Assembly (NCBI GenBank): GCA_014240065.1
Contig: JAAZXR010000013.1
Span: 1 to 64,000, forward strand
DNA length: 64,000 nucleotides
Origin: Myxococcales bacterium
GTDB taxonomy: Bacteria > Myxococcota_A > Polyangia > Nannocystales > Nannocystaceae
Reading direction: 5' to 3'
Part shown: positions 42,420 to 54,080 of the stretch, piece after piece
Position numbering within the stretch: position 1 is the first letter of the stretch
How the letters are laid out: every line of letters starts with the position of its first letter
Made by a program: the position numbers and the translations under genes
The notes under the pieces: generated by a model
Database searches by the model: none
Told to the model about the DNA's origin: nothing
Seen by the model: the letters and a program-made list of their open reading frames with translations, nothing else

Positions 42420-42629
42420 TCACTCGCGGCGGTGACCAGGGACGGCGCGGCCGTCCATGTCGAGGGTCTTCCAAAAATCGGGCCAGCGAGGGATCTCGAC
42501 CATCGTGGGGGCGACGGCGTCGAAGTTGTGGGGGTAGGTGCGCTTGAGGAACGCCAGGACCGCCTCGGGCGAGGGCGCCTGGACGAAGTGGGCCTCCATC
42601 GGCGGATATTCGTAACGGAACTTTTTCAC
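42420..42629 (-). CDS. Small hypothetical protein downstream of the adenosyltransferase
   Basis: 69 residues from a GTG at 42629, nine bases after GAGG. It begins KKFRYEYPPMEAHFVQAPSPEAVLAFLKRTYPHNF and ends PRWPDFWKTLDMDGRAVPGHRRE. It is aromatic-rich, has no membrane segment and I recognise no family. A longer frame (to 42680) overlaps the adenosyltransferase stop. Its close spacing to that gene (10 bases) suggests co-transcription. Confidence 0.6.
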   Translation of the reverse strand: MKKFRYEYPPMEAHFVQAPSPEAVLAFLKRTYPHNFDAVAPTMVEIPRWPDFWKTLDMDGRAVPGHRRE

Positions 42630-42639
42630 GGGTTGGACC

Positions 42640-43239
42640 TCATGTGGTCTTTGGGTTCCACAGCACCTCGGGCGCCCCAAACTCTCGACTCGCGTCCCGC
42701 GAGAGCACGAACAGGAGGTCGCTGAGGCGATTGAGGTAGACCTGGGTCTCGGGGCGGACGGGCTCGCTCTCCATCAGGGCGACCACGTGACGCTCGGCTC
42801 GTCGGCACACGGTGCGCGCGAGGTGTCCCATGGTCGCGACGGCGCCGCCGCCGGGCAAGATGAAGCTGGTGAGCGGTCCGAGCGCGTCGTTGCGCGCGTC
42901 GATCTCAGCCTCGAGCGCCTTGATGTGGCGGCCCTCTACGACCGTCGCGGTGGCCGAGCCCTCGGCGCCGGGCGTGGCCAGCTCCGCGCCGAGGTTGAAC
43001 AGTTCCTGCTGGATGCGCTCCAAGGTGGCATCCAGCGCCGCGCACCACGCACTCGCGCGTGGGCTCTCCGCGCCGCCGCGGCTGATCTCCAAGCGCAACA
43101 CTCCGAGGCACGCGTTCAGCTCGTCCACGTCCCCGTAGCTTTGAACGCGCGCCGAGGATTTGGAGACGGTGGCGCCGTTGGCCAGCATCGTCTCGCCTTT
43201 GTCTCCAAAGCGGGTGTAGACCTTGTTGATGTAGACCAT
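42640..43239 (-). CDS. Cob(I)alamin adenosyltransferase, PduO type
   Basis: 199 residues from the ATG at 43239. INKVYTRFGDKGETMLANGATVSKSSARVQSYGDVDELNACLG is the ATP-binding N-terminus, and GPLTSFILPGGGAVATMGHLARTVCRRAERHVVAL is the hallmark helix with conserved Arg-Arg-Ala-Glu-Arg. QVYLNRLSDLLFVLSRDASRE completes the trimeric helical bundle. The enzyme transfers the adenosyl group of ATP to cob(I)alamin to make coenzyme B12. B12-dependent users are not in the window. It is divergent from the sulfurtransferase gene with about 70 bases between starts. Confidence 0.93.
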   Translation of the reverse strand: MVYINKVYTRFGDKGETMLANGATVSKSSARVQSYGDVDELNACLGVLRLEISRGGAESPRASAWCAALDATLERIQQELFNLGAELATPGAEGSATATVVEGRHIKALEAEIDARNDALGPLTSFILPGGGAVATMGHLARTVCRRAERHVVALMESEPVRPETQVYLNRLSDLLFVLSRDASREFGAPEVLWNPKTT

Positions 43240-43309
43240 CGAGCGGAGCGTAGCACCCCAATTGAATTCTGCGGGGGGCGCGGCCGCGGGAGCATGCATC
43301 GATTGCGGT

Positions 43310-44209
43310 ATGCTCTCGGAGATGTTTGAGACCCTGATCACCGTGGAGCAGGCGCGACGAGGTCTTGGACTCGCGGACTGGCGATTCGTGGACTGCCGCT
43401 TTGATTTGCGTGACGTGGACGCGGGGCGGGCGGCCTACGAGCGCGGACACATCCCTGGAGCGGTCTATGCGCATCTCGACGACGATCTCTCCGGGCAGGT
43501 CGTCACGGGCGAGACCGGTCGCCATCCGCTCCCAGACGACACCGCGATGGCGTCGCTCGTTCAGCGGCTGGGGGTGGACGCGCACACCCAGGTGGTCGTG
43601 TACGACGATCTCGGCGGTCGCATCGCCGCGCGGCTCTGGTGGATGTTGAGGTATGCGGGGCTCGAGAAAGTAGCGGTGCTCGACGGTGGGTGGCCGGCAT
43701 GGACGGCGGGCACGCGAGAACGAGAGCGCACAGTGAGGTCAGTCGCCCCGAGTCACTACGCGCCGTCCTTTCGCAGACGACAGGTCGTGTCCACTGCGAT
43801 GGTAGAGGCGTGGGTGCGCGAGGGAGGGGCGCCCACGCTGCTCGACGCCCGCGCCGCAGCGCGATATCGCGGCGAGGTGGAGCCGCTCGATCCGGTCGCT
43901 GGCCACATCCCCGGGGCGCGGTCGTCACCGTGCGCGAACAGCCTGGATGGAGCGGGGATGTTTCGCGCCCGTCCGATCCTCCGCGAAGCGTTCTTGTCTG
44001 TCATGCCTGAGGAGGGCCCGGGGCGCGGAGCGTCGGTCGCATACTGCGGTTCGGGAGTCACCGCCTGCCATCTCATTTTGGCGATGACGCACGCGGGCCT
44101 CGCTCCTCCGCGCTTGTATCCCGGATCGTGGAGTGCGTGGTGTGGCGATGCGACGCGTCCCATCTCGACGGGACCGACAGCGGGTAACGAGACCTCACGA
44201 ACAACGTAG
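43310..44209 (+). CDS. Thiosulfate/3-mercaptopyruvate sulfurtransferase, two rhodanese domains
   Basis: 299 residues from the ATG at 43310 (ATG at 43322 is also possible). The first rhodanese domain (FVDCRFDLRDVDAGRAAYERGHIPGAVYAHLDDDLSG ... VAVLDGGWPAW) is the structural one. The second has APTLLDARAAARYRGEVEPLDPVAGHIPGARSSP and the active-site loop YCGSGVTACHL, whose Cys carries the persulfide. The CGSGVTA form is typical of mercaptopyruvate-type enzymes (rhodanese has CRKGVT). The linker and length match the family. It is divergent from the cobalamin adenosyltransferase; a functional tie is not obvious. Confidence 0.92.
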   Translation: MLSEMFETLITVEQARRGLGLADWRFVDCRFDLRDVDAGRAAYERGHIPGAVYAHLDDDLSGQVVTGETGRHPLPDDTAMASLVQRLGVDAHTQVVVYDDLGGRIAARLWWMLRYAGLEKVAVLDGGWPAWTAGTRERERTVRSVAPSHYAPSFRRRQVVSTAMVEAWVREGGAPTLLDARAAARYRGEVEPLDPVAGHIPGARSSPCANSLDGAGMFRARPILREAFLSVMPEEGPGRGASVAYCGSGVTACHLILAMTHAGLAPPRLYPGSWSAWCGDATRPISTGPTAGNETSRTT

Positions 44210-44308
44210 GTCGAGCGAGGCGGCCGGTGCTTGAACATGGTCCCGGACCGGAACTCAAAGGCCGGTGCGCTTGTGCGATACTCTCTGGGGGGGGCGCGTT
44301 GAACGTTC

Positions 44309-46420
44309 ATGGACATCAACCCTGAAGAAACGGTCGAGTCTTTGGTGGAGCACGCCGTGGATGGATCGGGCGAGCCTCCCCCGTCCACGAGCGCGCGATC
44401 ATCGGTGGAGGGAAAACACGCTGATCGCGCGGTACAGCCCGCGATGACCGAAGAGGTGACGCGCCCCGCGTTTGGGCCGGGAGACCTCGGGACTGACCGA
44501 TACGAGCAAGGGGGGCTGCTCGGGAAGGGCGGAATGGGAGAGGTCCGCACGCACGTCGATACGCGGATCGGTCGAGAGGTGGCGATCAAGGTGCTCTCGC
44601 CTCGGAAGGCGCCCGGAGGGCGCTCGGCGAAGCGCTTCGTCCAAGAGGCGATGCTGCAAGGGCAGCTCGAACATCCGACGGTGGTGCCGATCTACGACGT
44701 CGGATCGACCGTCGATGGGCGCCCGTATTTCTCGATGAAGCGGGTGCGCGGGCAGACGCTCTCGCAGGTGTTGCGTGGGCGACGCTCGGGGGAGCCCTCG
44801 ATGACCGCGGCCTTCTCCATCAGGCGATTGCTCGAGGACTTCTCCCGGCTGTGCCTCGCGGTTGACTTTATTCACCAGCGCGGCGTCATCCACCGAGACA
44901 TCAAGCCGGCCAATGTCATGCTTGGGGAGTTTGGTGAGGTCTACTTGCTGGACTGGGGCCTGGCGAAGTACGAGGTCGAAGAGAGCGTCGCGGACTCGGG
45001 CGAGGACGAGGTCTCGCTCGACACCGATGGGGTGTTTGAACCGCCGGATCCGACCAAGGACGGAGTCATGCTCGGAACGCCGGGCTATATGGCCCCGGAG
45101 CAGGCGAGGGGGAATCACGTGGTGAAAGTGGGTCCGGAGGCCGATGTCTACGCGCTCGGGGTGCTGCTCTACGAGATCGTGACGGGTCGGCGGCTGCATC
45201 GCGGACGCACGGCCAAAGAGCGCGTGAAATCCACGATGAGCACGGGGCTCATCCGGGTCATCAAGCTGTTCCCCGAGCTCGCGATCTCTCCGGAGATCAG
45301 CGAGCTCATCGAGATCGCGCTTAATCCAGTGGCCGAGCTCCGCACGTGCAGCCCCCGCGAGATGCACGAGCAGATCCAACGACACCTCGACGGATATCGG
45401 GACATGGAGTCGCGCGGCCGTCAAGCGGAGGATCTTTATGAACTCGCGACGTGCGTCGTGAGGGACTACCAGCATGAGTCGATGGAGGAGGTGCGCGCGA
45501 GGAAGCTCGAGCTGTTGGGGAGGGCGCTCGCCTTGCAGCCCGATCACGCCGGCGCGCTCTCCGATTTCGTAGAGCTGCTCGGGGCGCCCGTGCGGGAGGT
45601 CCCGGCGGAGGTCGTCGAGGAGATTAAGGAGGTCGAGGCGAACCAGGTGAAGAGCGCGGGGCGGCTGGGGGCGCTCGTGTTCCTGGGACTCAACGCGTTC
45701 AGCCTGTGGCTCGCGGAGATGGCAGACCTCGATGAGTGGGCCCATCTGCTCCCGTTCATCGCCTGCACCACCGCCACGAGCGTCGTGAGCTTCGCGGTGT
45801 CAAGAATGCGGGCGCCGGGGCCTCAGCACTCCTATATCGTCTTCGTCCTCGCGGTCTTGACGACCGCCTCGCTCGTGAATTTCTTTGGTGTCTACGTGGT
45901 GGTGCCGTCCATGCTCGCCGTGGTCACCATGGCCTTCGCGCTCAACACTCCCGCGCGGTGGGGGTGGCGGGTCATCGCGACCGGCGGCGGAGCGATCATC
46001 GCGCTGTCCCTGCTCCCATTCCTTGGCGTCGTGCCGTCTACCGTGACTTCGGACGTCGGGAAGTTCATGGTGGTCGTCCCACTCAAGGTGAAGACCTCTG
46101 GTGAGATGCAGCTGTTCGTGACCATCGCCGGATGCGCGGTGGTGATGTTGGCCGGCTTCGCGATCGTTCCGCTCCGCATCCGCCTCGACATCGCTCAGCG
46201 CCGCGCGCGGACGACGACGTGGCAGCTTCGGCACCTGATCCCCGCGCAGATCCGCTTCATGGGTGACGTGTACAGCTCCACCATGATGAAGACCTCCGAG
46301 CTCGAGAGCGGCGACTCCGATGGCGTCGCGCGCGTCGGCGCGGGCAGCCAGGCCGGGGTGTCTGGCGCCTACCCCTCGAAGAGCATGGCCACCCGTCGGG
46401 ATCCGTTGGAGAAATCGTGA
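44309..46420 (+). CDS. Eukaryotic-like Ser/Thr protein kinase with six-helix membrane tail
   Basis: 703 residues. The glycine loop is LGKGGMGEV (~71-79), the ATP-binding lysine Lys94 (VAIKVL), alpha-C Glu113, the catalytic loop HRDIKPANVM (Asp197), and the APE motif (~262). The metal-binding DFG is Asp215-Trp-Gly. An acidic insertion sits in the activation segment (~222-250), then GTPGYMAPEQA. After a helical linker (~300-450) come six hydrophobic segments (about 452-469, 479-498, 508-527, 528-546, 553-575, 601-622) and a Ser/Thr-rich basic C-terminal tail that could be phosphorylated. No extracellular ligand domain is evident. The first 60 residues are disordered. Target unknown. Confidence 0.93.
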   Translation: MDINPEETVESLVEHAVDGSGEPPPSTSARSSVEGKHADRAVQPAMTEEVTRPAFGPGDLGTDRYEQGGLLGKGGMGEVRTHVDTRIGREVAIKVLSPRKAPGGRSAKRFVQEAMLQGQLEHPTVVPIYDVGSTVDGRPYFSMKRVRGQTLSQVLRGRRSGEPSMTAAFSIRRLLEDFSRLCLAVDFIHQRGVIHRDIKPANVMLGEFGEVYLLDWGLAKYEVEESVADSGEDEVSLDTDGVFEPPDPTKDGVMLGTPGYMAPEQARGNHVVKVGPEADVYALGVLLYEIVTGRRLHRGRTAKERVKSTMSTGLIRVIKLFPELAISPEISELIEIALNPVAELRTCSPREMHEQIQRHLDGYRDMESRGRQAEDLYELATCVVRDYQHESMEEVRARKLELLGRALALQPDHAGALSDFVELLGAPVREVPAEVVEEIKEVEANQVKSAGRLGALVFLGLNAFSLWLAEMADLDEWAHLLPFIACTTATSVVSFAVSRMRAPGPQHSYIVFVLAVLTTASLVNFFGVYVVVPSMLAVVTMAFALNTPARWGWRVIATGGGAIIALSLLPFLGVVPSTVTSDVGKFMVVVPLKVKTSGEMQLFVTIAGCAVVMLAGFAIVPLRIRLDIAQRRARTTTWQLRHLIPAQIRFMGDVYSSTMMKTSELESGDSDGVARVGAGSQAGVSGAYPSKSMATRRDPLEKS

Positions 46421-46517
46421 GCGAGTCGCTCGCGTCGGCGGCGCGCACCACAGCAGCCTGAGGCGGCGAGAGGGCGGGGCCCGCGACGCCTCATGTCTGC
46501 CCCGAGCGGAGGCGCGC

Positions 46518-47393
46518 TCACATTTGGGCGGCCATCGTGGTGCCGATGTCGCTGGGCGTATCTGCGATGGCGACGCCGGCGTCTCGCATGGCGGAGAGCT
46601 TGCCTTCGGCCGTGCCCTTGCCACCGGAGACGATGGCGCCCGCGTGTCCCATGCGCTTGCCGGGCGGCGCCGTGACGCCCGCGATAAACCCGGCCACAGG
46701 TTTCTTGACGTGCGCCTTGATGAACGCGGCGCCCTCCTCTTCGTCGGTGCCACCGATCTCACCGATCATCACGATGCCCTCGGTCGCCGGATCCTCGTTA
46801 AAGAGCTTGAGGCAGTCGACGAAGTTTGTGCCGTTGACCGGGTCGCCGCCGATGCCGATGGCGGTGGTCTGGCCGAGCCCGAGGCTCGTGAGCTGGTGGA
46901 CCGCTTCGTAGGTCAAGGTGCCAGATCGGGAGATGACGCCGACGCGCCCAGGCTTGTGGATGTAGCCCGGCATGATGCCGATGCGGCACTGCTCTGGCGT
47001 GATGATCCCCGGACAGTTGGGGCCGATCAGCCGGCTCGAGCGACCCTGCAGGTAGCGCTTGACGCGGATCATGTCGGACACGGGGATGCCCTCCGTGATG
47101 CACACGATGAGCGGGATCTCAGCGTCGGCGGCCTCCATGATCGCGTCGGCGGCGAACGGCGGCGGCACGAAGATGACCGTGGCGTTCGCCCCGGTGCCCT
47201 CCACAGCGCCCACGACGGTGTCGAACACCGGCACGCGCCCGTCGAGCACGGCGCCGCCGCCCTTTCCCGGGGTGCAGCCGGCGACGACTTGGGTGCCCGC
47301 GTAACCGAGCGACTGCTCCGCGTGGAACATGCCGGTCTTGCCGGTGATTCCCTGTACGAGGAGGCGGGTGTTCTTGTCGACGAGTACGCTCAT
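46518..47393 (-). CDS. sucD: Succinate--CoA ligase, alpha subunit
   Basis: 291 residues. [23 protein letters not shown] begins the CoA-binding Rossmann domain, and [16 protein letters not shown] and [18 protein letters not shown] are standard. The phosphohistidine loop is in [12 protein letters not shown]. It forms a heterodimer with SucC and makes GTP or ATP from succinyl-CoA in the TCA cycle. Its start overlaps the sucC stop by four bases (ATGA). Confidence 0.97.
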   Translation of the reverse strand: MSVLVDKNTRLLVQGITGKTGMFHAEQSLGYAGTQVVAGCTPGKGGGAVLDGRVPVFDTVVGAVEGTGANATVIFVPPPFAADAIMEAADAEIPLIVCITEGIPVSDMIRVKRYLQGRSSRLIGPNCPGIITPEQCRIGIMPGYIHKPGRVGVISRSGTLTYEAVHQLTSLGLGQTTAIGIGGDPVNGTNFVDCLKLFNEDPATEGIVMIGEIGGTDEEEGAAFIKAHVKKPVAGFIAGVTAPPGKRMGHAGAIVSGGKGTAEGKLSAMRDAGVAIADTPSDIGTTMAAQM

Positions 47394-48586
47394 TGTGTCA
47401 GCTCCACGATTTTCTGGGCGGCGTCACGCAGGGAGTCACCGGTGGTGACGTTGAGTCCGCTCTCTTGAATGATTTTCTTGCCGAGTTCGACGTTCGTGCC
47501 CTCAAGTCGCACGACGAGGGGGACCTGTAAGCCGACCTCTTTGACGGCGCTGACGACGCCCTCGGCGATGGTGTCGCACTTCATGATCCCGCCGAAGATA
47601 TTGACCAAGATGCCGGTGAGCTTTGGATCTTGGGTGATGATCTTAAAGGCCTCCGTGACCTTCTCCTTGGTCGCGCCGCCGCCCACGTCGAGGAAGTTGG
47701 CGGGCTCCGACCCGAAGTATTTGATGATGTCCATGGTGGCCATGGCGAGCCCCGCGCCGTTGACCATGCAGCCGATGGTGCCGTCGAGGTTGACGTAGCT
47801 GAGGTCCCACTTCTTGGCCTCAAGCTCCGCGGCGTCCTCCTCTTCGGGGTCGCGCAGCTCCTCGATGGAGGGGTGGCGATACAGGGCGTTGTCGTCGAAG
47901 TTCGCCTTGGCATCGAGCGCGAGCACCTGCCCGTCGCCGGTGACGACGAGGGGGTTGATCTCAAGGATCGAGCAGTCGAGCTCGTCGTAGGCCGCGACCA
48001 CCTTGCCCAAGAACGACGCCATGGTGCGCGCGGTCTTGCCCTCGAGCCCGAGGGCGTAGGCGAGCTTGCGCCCCTGGAAACCGCCGAGCCCGATGGCCGG
48101 GTCGATGGTCTCGGTGAGGATTTTCTCGGGGGTCGCGTGCGCGACCTCCTCGATCTCGGTGCCGCCTTCGGTCGATGCCATCACGGTGTTGCGGCCGCTC
48201 TCGCGGTCGAGCGTGACCCCGAGGTAGAGCTCTCGCTTGATGTCCATGCCCTGCTCGATGAGCAGCCGATTCACGCGCTTGCCCTCCGGGCCGGTCTGGA
48301 TCGTGACGAGGGTGCTGCCGAGCATCTTCTCTGCGGCCGCGGCCGCCGCCTCGGCGCCCTTGACGACCTTCACACCGCCGAGGTCGGGGTGCTCCTTGAA
48401 GCGGCCCTTGCCACGGCCGCCCGCGTGGATCTGAGACTTCACCACCACGATTTCGTTGCCGGTGGTCTCGATGAGCTTCTTCGCCGCGGCGGCGGCTGCC
48501 GGGGCGTCAAAGACCACCTCGGACAATGGGACCGGGACGCCGGCTTCGCGGAGCAGTTGTTTGCCTTGGTACTCGTGAATTTTCAT
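47390..48586 (-). CDS. sucC: Succinate--CoA ligase, beta subunit
   Basis: 398 residues with GAGG upstream of the [21 protein letters not shown] opens the ATP-grasp fold, [18 protein letters not shown] is the nucleotide-binding loop, and [17 protein letters not shown] and [17 protein letters not shown] finish it. It couples succinyl-CoA cleavage to nucleotide formation. The gene follows mdh by 29 bases on the same strand, so mdh-sucC-sucD form a unit. Confidence 0.97.
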   Translation of the reverse strand: MKIHEYQGKQLLREAGVPVPLSEVVFDAPAAAAAAKKLIETTGNEIVVVKSQIHAGGRGKGRFKEHPDLGGVKVVKGAEAAAAAAEKMLGSTLVTIQTGPEGKRVNRLLIEQGMDIKRELYLGVTLDRESGRNTVMASTEGGTEIEEVAHATPEKILTETIDPAIGLGGFQGRKLAYALGLEGKTARTMASFLGKVVAAYDELDCSILEINPLVVTGDGQVLALDAKANFDDNALYRHPSIEELRDPEEEDAAELEAKKWDLSYVNLDGTIGCMVNGAGLAMATMDIIKYFGSEPANFLDVGGGATKEKVTEAFKIITQDPKLTGILVNIFGGIMKCDTIAEGVVSAVKEVGLQVPLVVRLEGTNVELGKKIIQESGLNVTTGDSLRDAAQKIVELTQ

Positions 48587-48615
48587 GGGACGCCTCGCAG
48601 TCGCTGGGGCAGGGG

Positions 48616-49563
48616 TTAGTAAGGGAGGAGCTTGACCACGTCGCGGACGGCGTTGGCCGAGATCTCCAGCATCTCTTTCTCTTTGTCACCGAGCTTCATC
48701 TCAATGATCTTCTCGACGCCGGCCTTTCCGAGGACGGCGGGGACGCCGATGTACAGGTTCTCGTAGCCGTACTCGCCGTTGAGCAGGCAGGCGGTGGGCA
48801 GGACGCGCTTGCGGTCGCGGACGACGGACTCGACCATGGCGCACACCGAGGCGGCGGGCGCGTAGTAGCCCGAGTATCCGAGGAGCCCGACGATCTCTCC
48901 GCCGCCCTTGCGGGTGCGGTGGATGATCTTGTCGATGGTCTCGCTGTCCATGAGCTCGGTGAGCGGGATGCCGCCGACCGAGGTGTGGCTCGGCACGGGC
49001 ACCATGGTGTCACCGTGACCGCCGAGCACCATGCCGTGGATGTCGTCCACGCTCACGCCGAGTTTCTCGGAGATAAAGTACTTGTATCGGGCGGTGTCGA
49101 GCACGCCGGCCATGCCGATGACGCGCTCTTTCGGGAATCCAGATTCCGCCAGCATCACGTGGCACATGGCGTCGAGTGGGTTCGAGACGCAGATGAGCAC
49201 GGCGTTCGGGGACCGGCCCGCGATCTCGCGCGTGACGGACCCGACGATTTTGCGGTTGATTTCGACGAGGTCGTCGCGGCTGGTGAACTCACCGGTCTCT
49301 GGATCTTTGCGGCGCGGGACGCCGGCGGTGATGACGACCACATCGGAATCAGCGGTCTCGTCGTAGCCGTTGGTGCCGGTCAAGGTGCAGTCGAAGCCCA
49401 TGACCGGGGCGGCCTCGGAGAGGTCGAGCGCCTTGCCTTGGGGCAGGCCTTCTTTGATGTCGACCAAGACGACATCGCCGAGGTGTTTTTGGACGGCCCA
49501 ATGGGCCATGGTGGCGCCTACGTTTCCGGCGCCAACGACAGTGATTTTGTTACGACGGGGCAT
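48616..49563 (-). CDS. mdh: Malate dehydrogenase with lengthened substrate loop
   Basis: 315 residues; GGAG precedes the [20 protein letters not shown] is the NAD-binding loop, [10 protein letters not shown] the beta2 acidic end, and [10 protein letters not shown] carries the catalytic His. The mobile substrate loop reads [22 protein letters not shown], about six residues longer than the usual ITAGxxRKPGMSRDDL while keeping the Arg and Asp of the dehydrogenase. That places it in the LDH-like MDH group. It interconverts malate and oxaloacetate. The insertion is not disruptive to reading frame. Confidence 0.93.
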   Translation of the reverse strand: MPRRNKITVVGAGNVGATMAHWAVQKHLGDVVLVDIKEGLPQGKALDLSEAAPVMGFDCTLTGTNGYDETADSDVVVITAGVPRRKDPETGEFTSRDDLVEINRKIVGSVTREIAGRSPNAVLICVSNPLDAMCHVMLAESGFPKERVIGMAGVLDTARYKYFISEKLGVSVDDIHGMVLGGHGDTMVPVPSHTSVGGIPLTELMDSETIDKIIHRTRKGGGEIVGLLGYSGYYAPAASVCAMVESVVRDRKRVLPTACLLNGEYGYENLYIGVPAVLGKAGVEKIIEMKLGDKEKEMLEISANAVRDVVKLLPY

Positions 49564-49730
49564 GCTATCTCCTGCCCGCGCGGTATACCTAGCCAGCGGG
49601 ACGTAGTACAGGCGTAAACGCGAGGAAATCGGGACGAGTCGTGAACGGCGCCTGTCACGCGTGCTCTTCGCGCGGATCCGGTGGCGTGGCGGCTTGCATC
49701 CGGCGCCCCATCGCCAGCAAAGTAGGCGGG

Positions 49731-50891
49731 ATGGAGGAACGAAGACGGGGGCTCACGACGACCTTGGTGCACGCGCGCGCAGACGCTCAAGGGGCAGGCC
49801 TGGCGCCGCCGCTGGAGCGGTCTACCACCTTTCGGCTCGACGCCCAGGCAGAGGAGGCGCTGGCGACCCGCGCGGACGTGGACCGCATCGACACCTATGG
49901 CCGGTTTGGTTGCACGACGACCCGCCTCGCGGGGGCGATGGTCGCCGCCGTGGAGGGGGCCCCCGCGGGGCTCGTGCTGTCGTCGGGGATGGCCGCGGTC
50001 CACGGCGTCCTCACTGCCTTGGTGCCGCCCGGCGGCCGGGTGGTGGCCGGGGGGGTGCTGTACGGCGGGACCGAAGAGGTGCTCGCACGAGATCTCTCGG
50101 CGCGCGGTGTGGAGGTCAGTCGGTTCGACGCGGCTGATCCAGGGAGCCTCGAGGGGGCGCTCGAGCGCCCCGCGGACCTCGTGTGGTGCGAGGCCATCTC
50201 CAACCCGTTGATGCAGGTGGCGGAGGTGGGCGCGATCGCTCAGCGTTGTCAGGCCCACGGGGCGTTGCTGGCGGTGGACGCGACCTTCGCGGCGGGGATG
50301 GCCATGCAGCCGTGGTCGCTGGGGGCGGATCTCGTGGTCCACAGCGCCACCAAGTTCCTCAACGGGCACAGCGACGTGACCGCCGGCGCGGTGGCGGGGG
50401 CCGCCCGGATCGTGGCCGAGGTCTACGCGTGCATGACCCGTGTGGGGAGCAACCTCGACCCCGGCGCCGCGTGGCTGCTGACCCGCGGCATCAAGACCCT
50501 GCCGCTGCGATGGGCGGCCATGCGAGACAACGCGCGGGTGCTGGCTGGGTGGCTCGCGCGGCGACCCGAGGTGAGGGCGCTCCATTATCCGCGCGCCGAG
50601 GAGCACGGGGACTGCATGCGCGACGATGGCGCCATGCTCGCGTTCGAGCTGGGTGACGCCGCCGCCGCTCGCCGCTTCGTGGATCGTGTCGCCGTCGCGG
50701 CCCACGCGACCTCCTTGGGAGGGATCGAGACCCTCGTCAGCGTGCCAGCGCGCTCGAGCCACTCGACGATGTCGGCGGAGCGTCGCGCGCACCTCGGGAT
50801 CACCGACGGCGTGGTGCGGGTGAGCGTGGGCATCGAAGACGTCGAAGACCTCGTCGCAGACTTTGAGCGCGCGCTCGGGGGCGGACAATGA
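49731..50891 (+). CDS. PLP-dependent trans-sulfuration (Cys/Met metabolism) enzyme
   Basis: 386 residues from the ATG at 49731; a longer frame to 49641 is not conserved. [56 protein letters not shown] and [22 protein letters not shown] follow the family order. The PLP lysine is in [18 protein letters not shown]. The usual N-terminal YSRxxNPT is YGRFGCTTT here, so the substrate loop is atypical. It could be a cystathionine gamma-synthase, gamma-lyase or O-acyl-homoserine sulfhydrylase; sequence does not decide. The stop overlaps the start of the PepSY gene by four bases. Confidence 0.9.
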   Translation: MEERRRGLTTTLVHARADAQGAGLAPPLERSTTFRLDAQAEEALATRADVDRIDTYGRFGCTTTRLAGAMVAAVEGAPAGLVLSSGMAAVHGVLTALVPPGGRVVAGGVLYGGTEEVLARDLSARGVEVSRFDAADPGSLEGALERPADLVWCEAISNPLMQVAEVGAIAQRCQAHGALLAVDATFAAGMAMQPWSLGADLVVHSATKFLNGHSDVTAGAVAGAARIVAEVYACMTRVGSNLDPGAAWLLTRGIKTLPLRWAAMRDNARVLAGWLARRPEVRALHYPRAEEHGDCMRDDGAMLAFELGDAAAARRFVDRVAVAAHATSLGGIETLVSVPARSSHSTMSAERRAHLGITDGVVRVSVGIEDVEDLVADFERALGGGQ

Positions 50892-51367
50892 ACACCGCGC
50901 GGCGCCGCCTGTTCAAGGTTCACAACGCGGTGGGGATCGCGGCGTGTCTGTTCCTCTCCCTCATCGCGGTCACGGGGATCTTGCTGACATTCCGCGGCAA
51001 CTTCCGGCAGCCGAAGCCGACGGTCGCGCCGGTCGAGCGCTCATTGGGGATCGAGGAGATCGTGGCCATCGCGACGGAGGAGGTCGGCGCTGCGGCGACG
51101 GACGTGGAGATTCCCTCCAGCGAGGGCGCGCCCTTCGTGGTGTGGCTCGACGACGAGGACGCGACGATCATGTTTTTGGACCGCGCTGGCGCCGTCGTGG
51201 AGCGCCGCTCGGGCAAGGGCGGGTGGCTGCGCGTGGTCTTCAAGCTCCACACGGGGGAGCTCATCGGGCTCCCGGGGCAGGCGTTGTCGGTGCTCGCCGG
51301 GCTCTCCTTGTTGCTGCTCTCGCTCAGCGGCGCGGGGATGGTGTGGAGCCGCCGCCGCCGGGCCTGA
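50888..51367 (+). CDS. PepSY-associated membrane protein
   Basis: 159 residues, ATG overlapping the previous stop (ATGA). The N-terminus is basic then hydrophobic (KVHNAVGIAACLFLSLIAVTGILLTFRG), followed by a ~85-residue soluble PepSY-like domain (EEIVAIATEEVGAAATDVEIPSSEGAPFVVWLD). VVFKLHTGELIGLPGQALSVLAGLSLLLLSLSGAGMVWSRRRR is the second membrane span preceded by HTGE, the classical PepSY-TM motif. It usually appears with larger iron-reductase-like proteins; none is here. Being translationally coupled to the PLP enzyme is unusual. Confidence 0.8.
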   Translation: MNTARRRLFKVHNAVGIAACLFLSLIAVTGILLTFRGNFRQPKPTVAPVERSLGIEEIVAIATEEVGAAATDVEIPSSEGAPFVVWLDDEDATIMFLDRAGAVVERRSGKGGWLRVVFKLHTGELIGLPGQALSVLAGLSLLLLSLSGAGMVWSRRRRA

Positions 51368-51389
51368 CGACGTCGTGGCGCGGGGCTCC

Positions 51390-52132
51390 TCAACGGGGCG
51401 AGAGGTTGGCGGCCATCACCTCGCGATTGAGCATCGCGATGGCGTCCACGCTGATCTCCTTGGGGCACGAGGCTTCGCACTCTCCGTGGTTGGTGCAACC
51501 TCCAAACCCCTCGTGCTCCATGGCTTGGACCATGCGCGTGACGCGGGTGGTGCGCTCCACTCGGCCCTGCGGGAGCAGGGCGAGGTGCGCGACCTTCGCC
51601 GAGGAGAAGAGCATCGCGGAGGCGTTCGGGCACGCGGCGACGCACGCACCACACCCGATGCAGGCGGCGTAGTCGAAGGCCTCGTCCGCCGTGGCCTTGC
51701 CGATCGGGAGCGCGTTCGCGTCGGGAGGCGCGCCCGTGCTCACGGAGATGTAGCCACCCGCTTGTTGCACGCGGTCGAGGGGGGAGCGGTCGACCACGAG
51801 ATCCTTGAGCACCTTGAAGGCGCGGGCGCGAAACGGCTCCACAGTGATCTCGTCACCGTCCGCGAATTGCCGCATGTGGAGCTGGCAGGTGGTCGTCCCT
51901 TTTTGTGGGCCGTGCGGGAGCCCGTCGATGACCATGGAGCACATGCCGCAGATTCCCTCGCGGCAGTCGTGATCGAAGGCCACGGGAGACTCGCCCGCCG
52001 AGATCAGGCGCTCGTTCAACGTGTCGAACATCTCGAGGAACGACATGTCCTCTGTGCAGTCCACGTGGTGGTGTTCGAAGCGCCCTTGATCCGTGGGACC
52101 ATCTTGTCGCCAAACGTTGAGTTTTATCTTCA

Positions 52133-52136
<4 letters not shown>
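51390..52136 (-). CDS. sdhB: Succinate dehydrogenase/fumarate reductase, iron-sulfur subunit
   Basis: 248 residues. The [2Fe-2S] cluster site is [20 protein letters not shown] plus CQLHM. The [4Fe-4S] and [3Fe-4S] sites are [15 protein letters not shown] and [15 protein letters not shown]. The subunit relays electrons from SdhA to the quinone site. It overlaps the sdhA stop by four bases. Two consecutive ATG codons give alternate starts. Codon spacing and length are typical of the non-classical (Bacillus/Wolinella-like) subclass. Confidence 0.96.
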
Positions 52137-54061
<1,925 letters not shown>

Positions 54062-54080
54062 GGTGACGTTCCTTCGGGGC

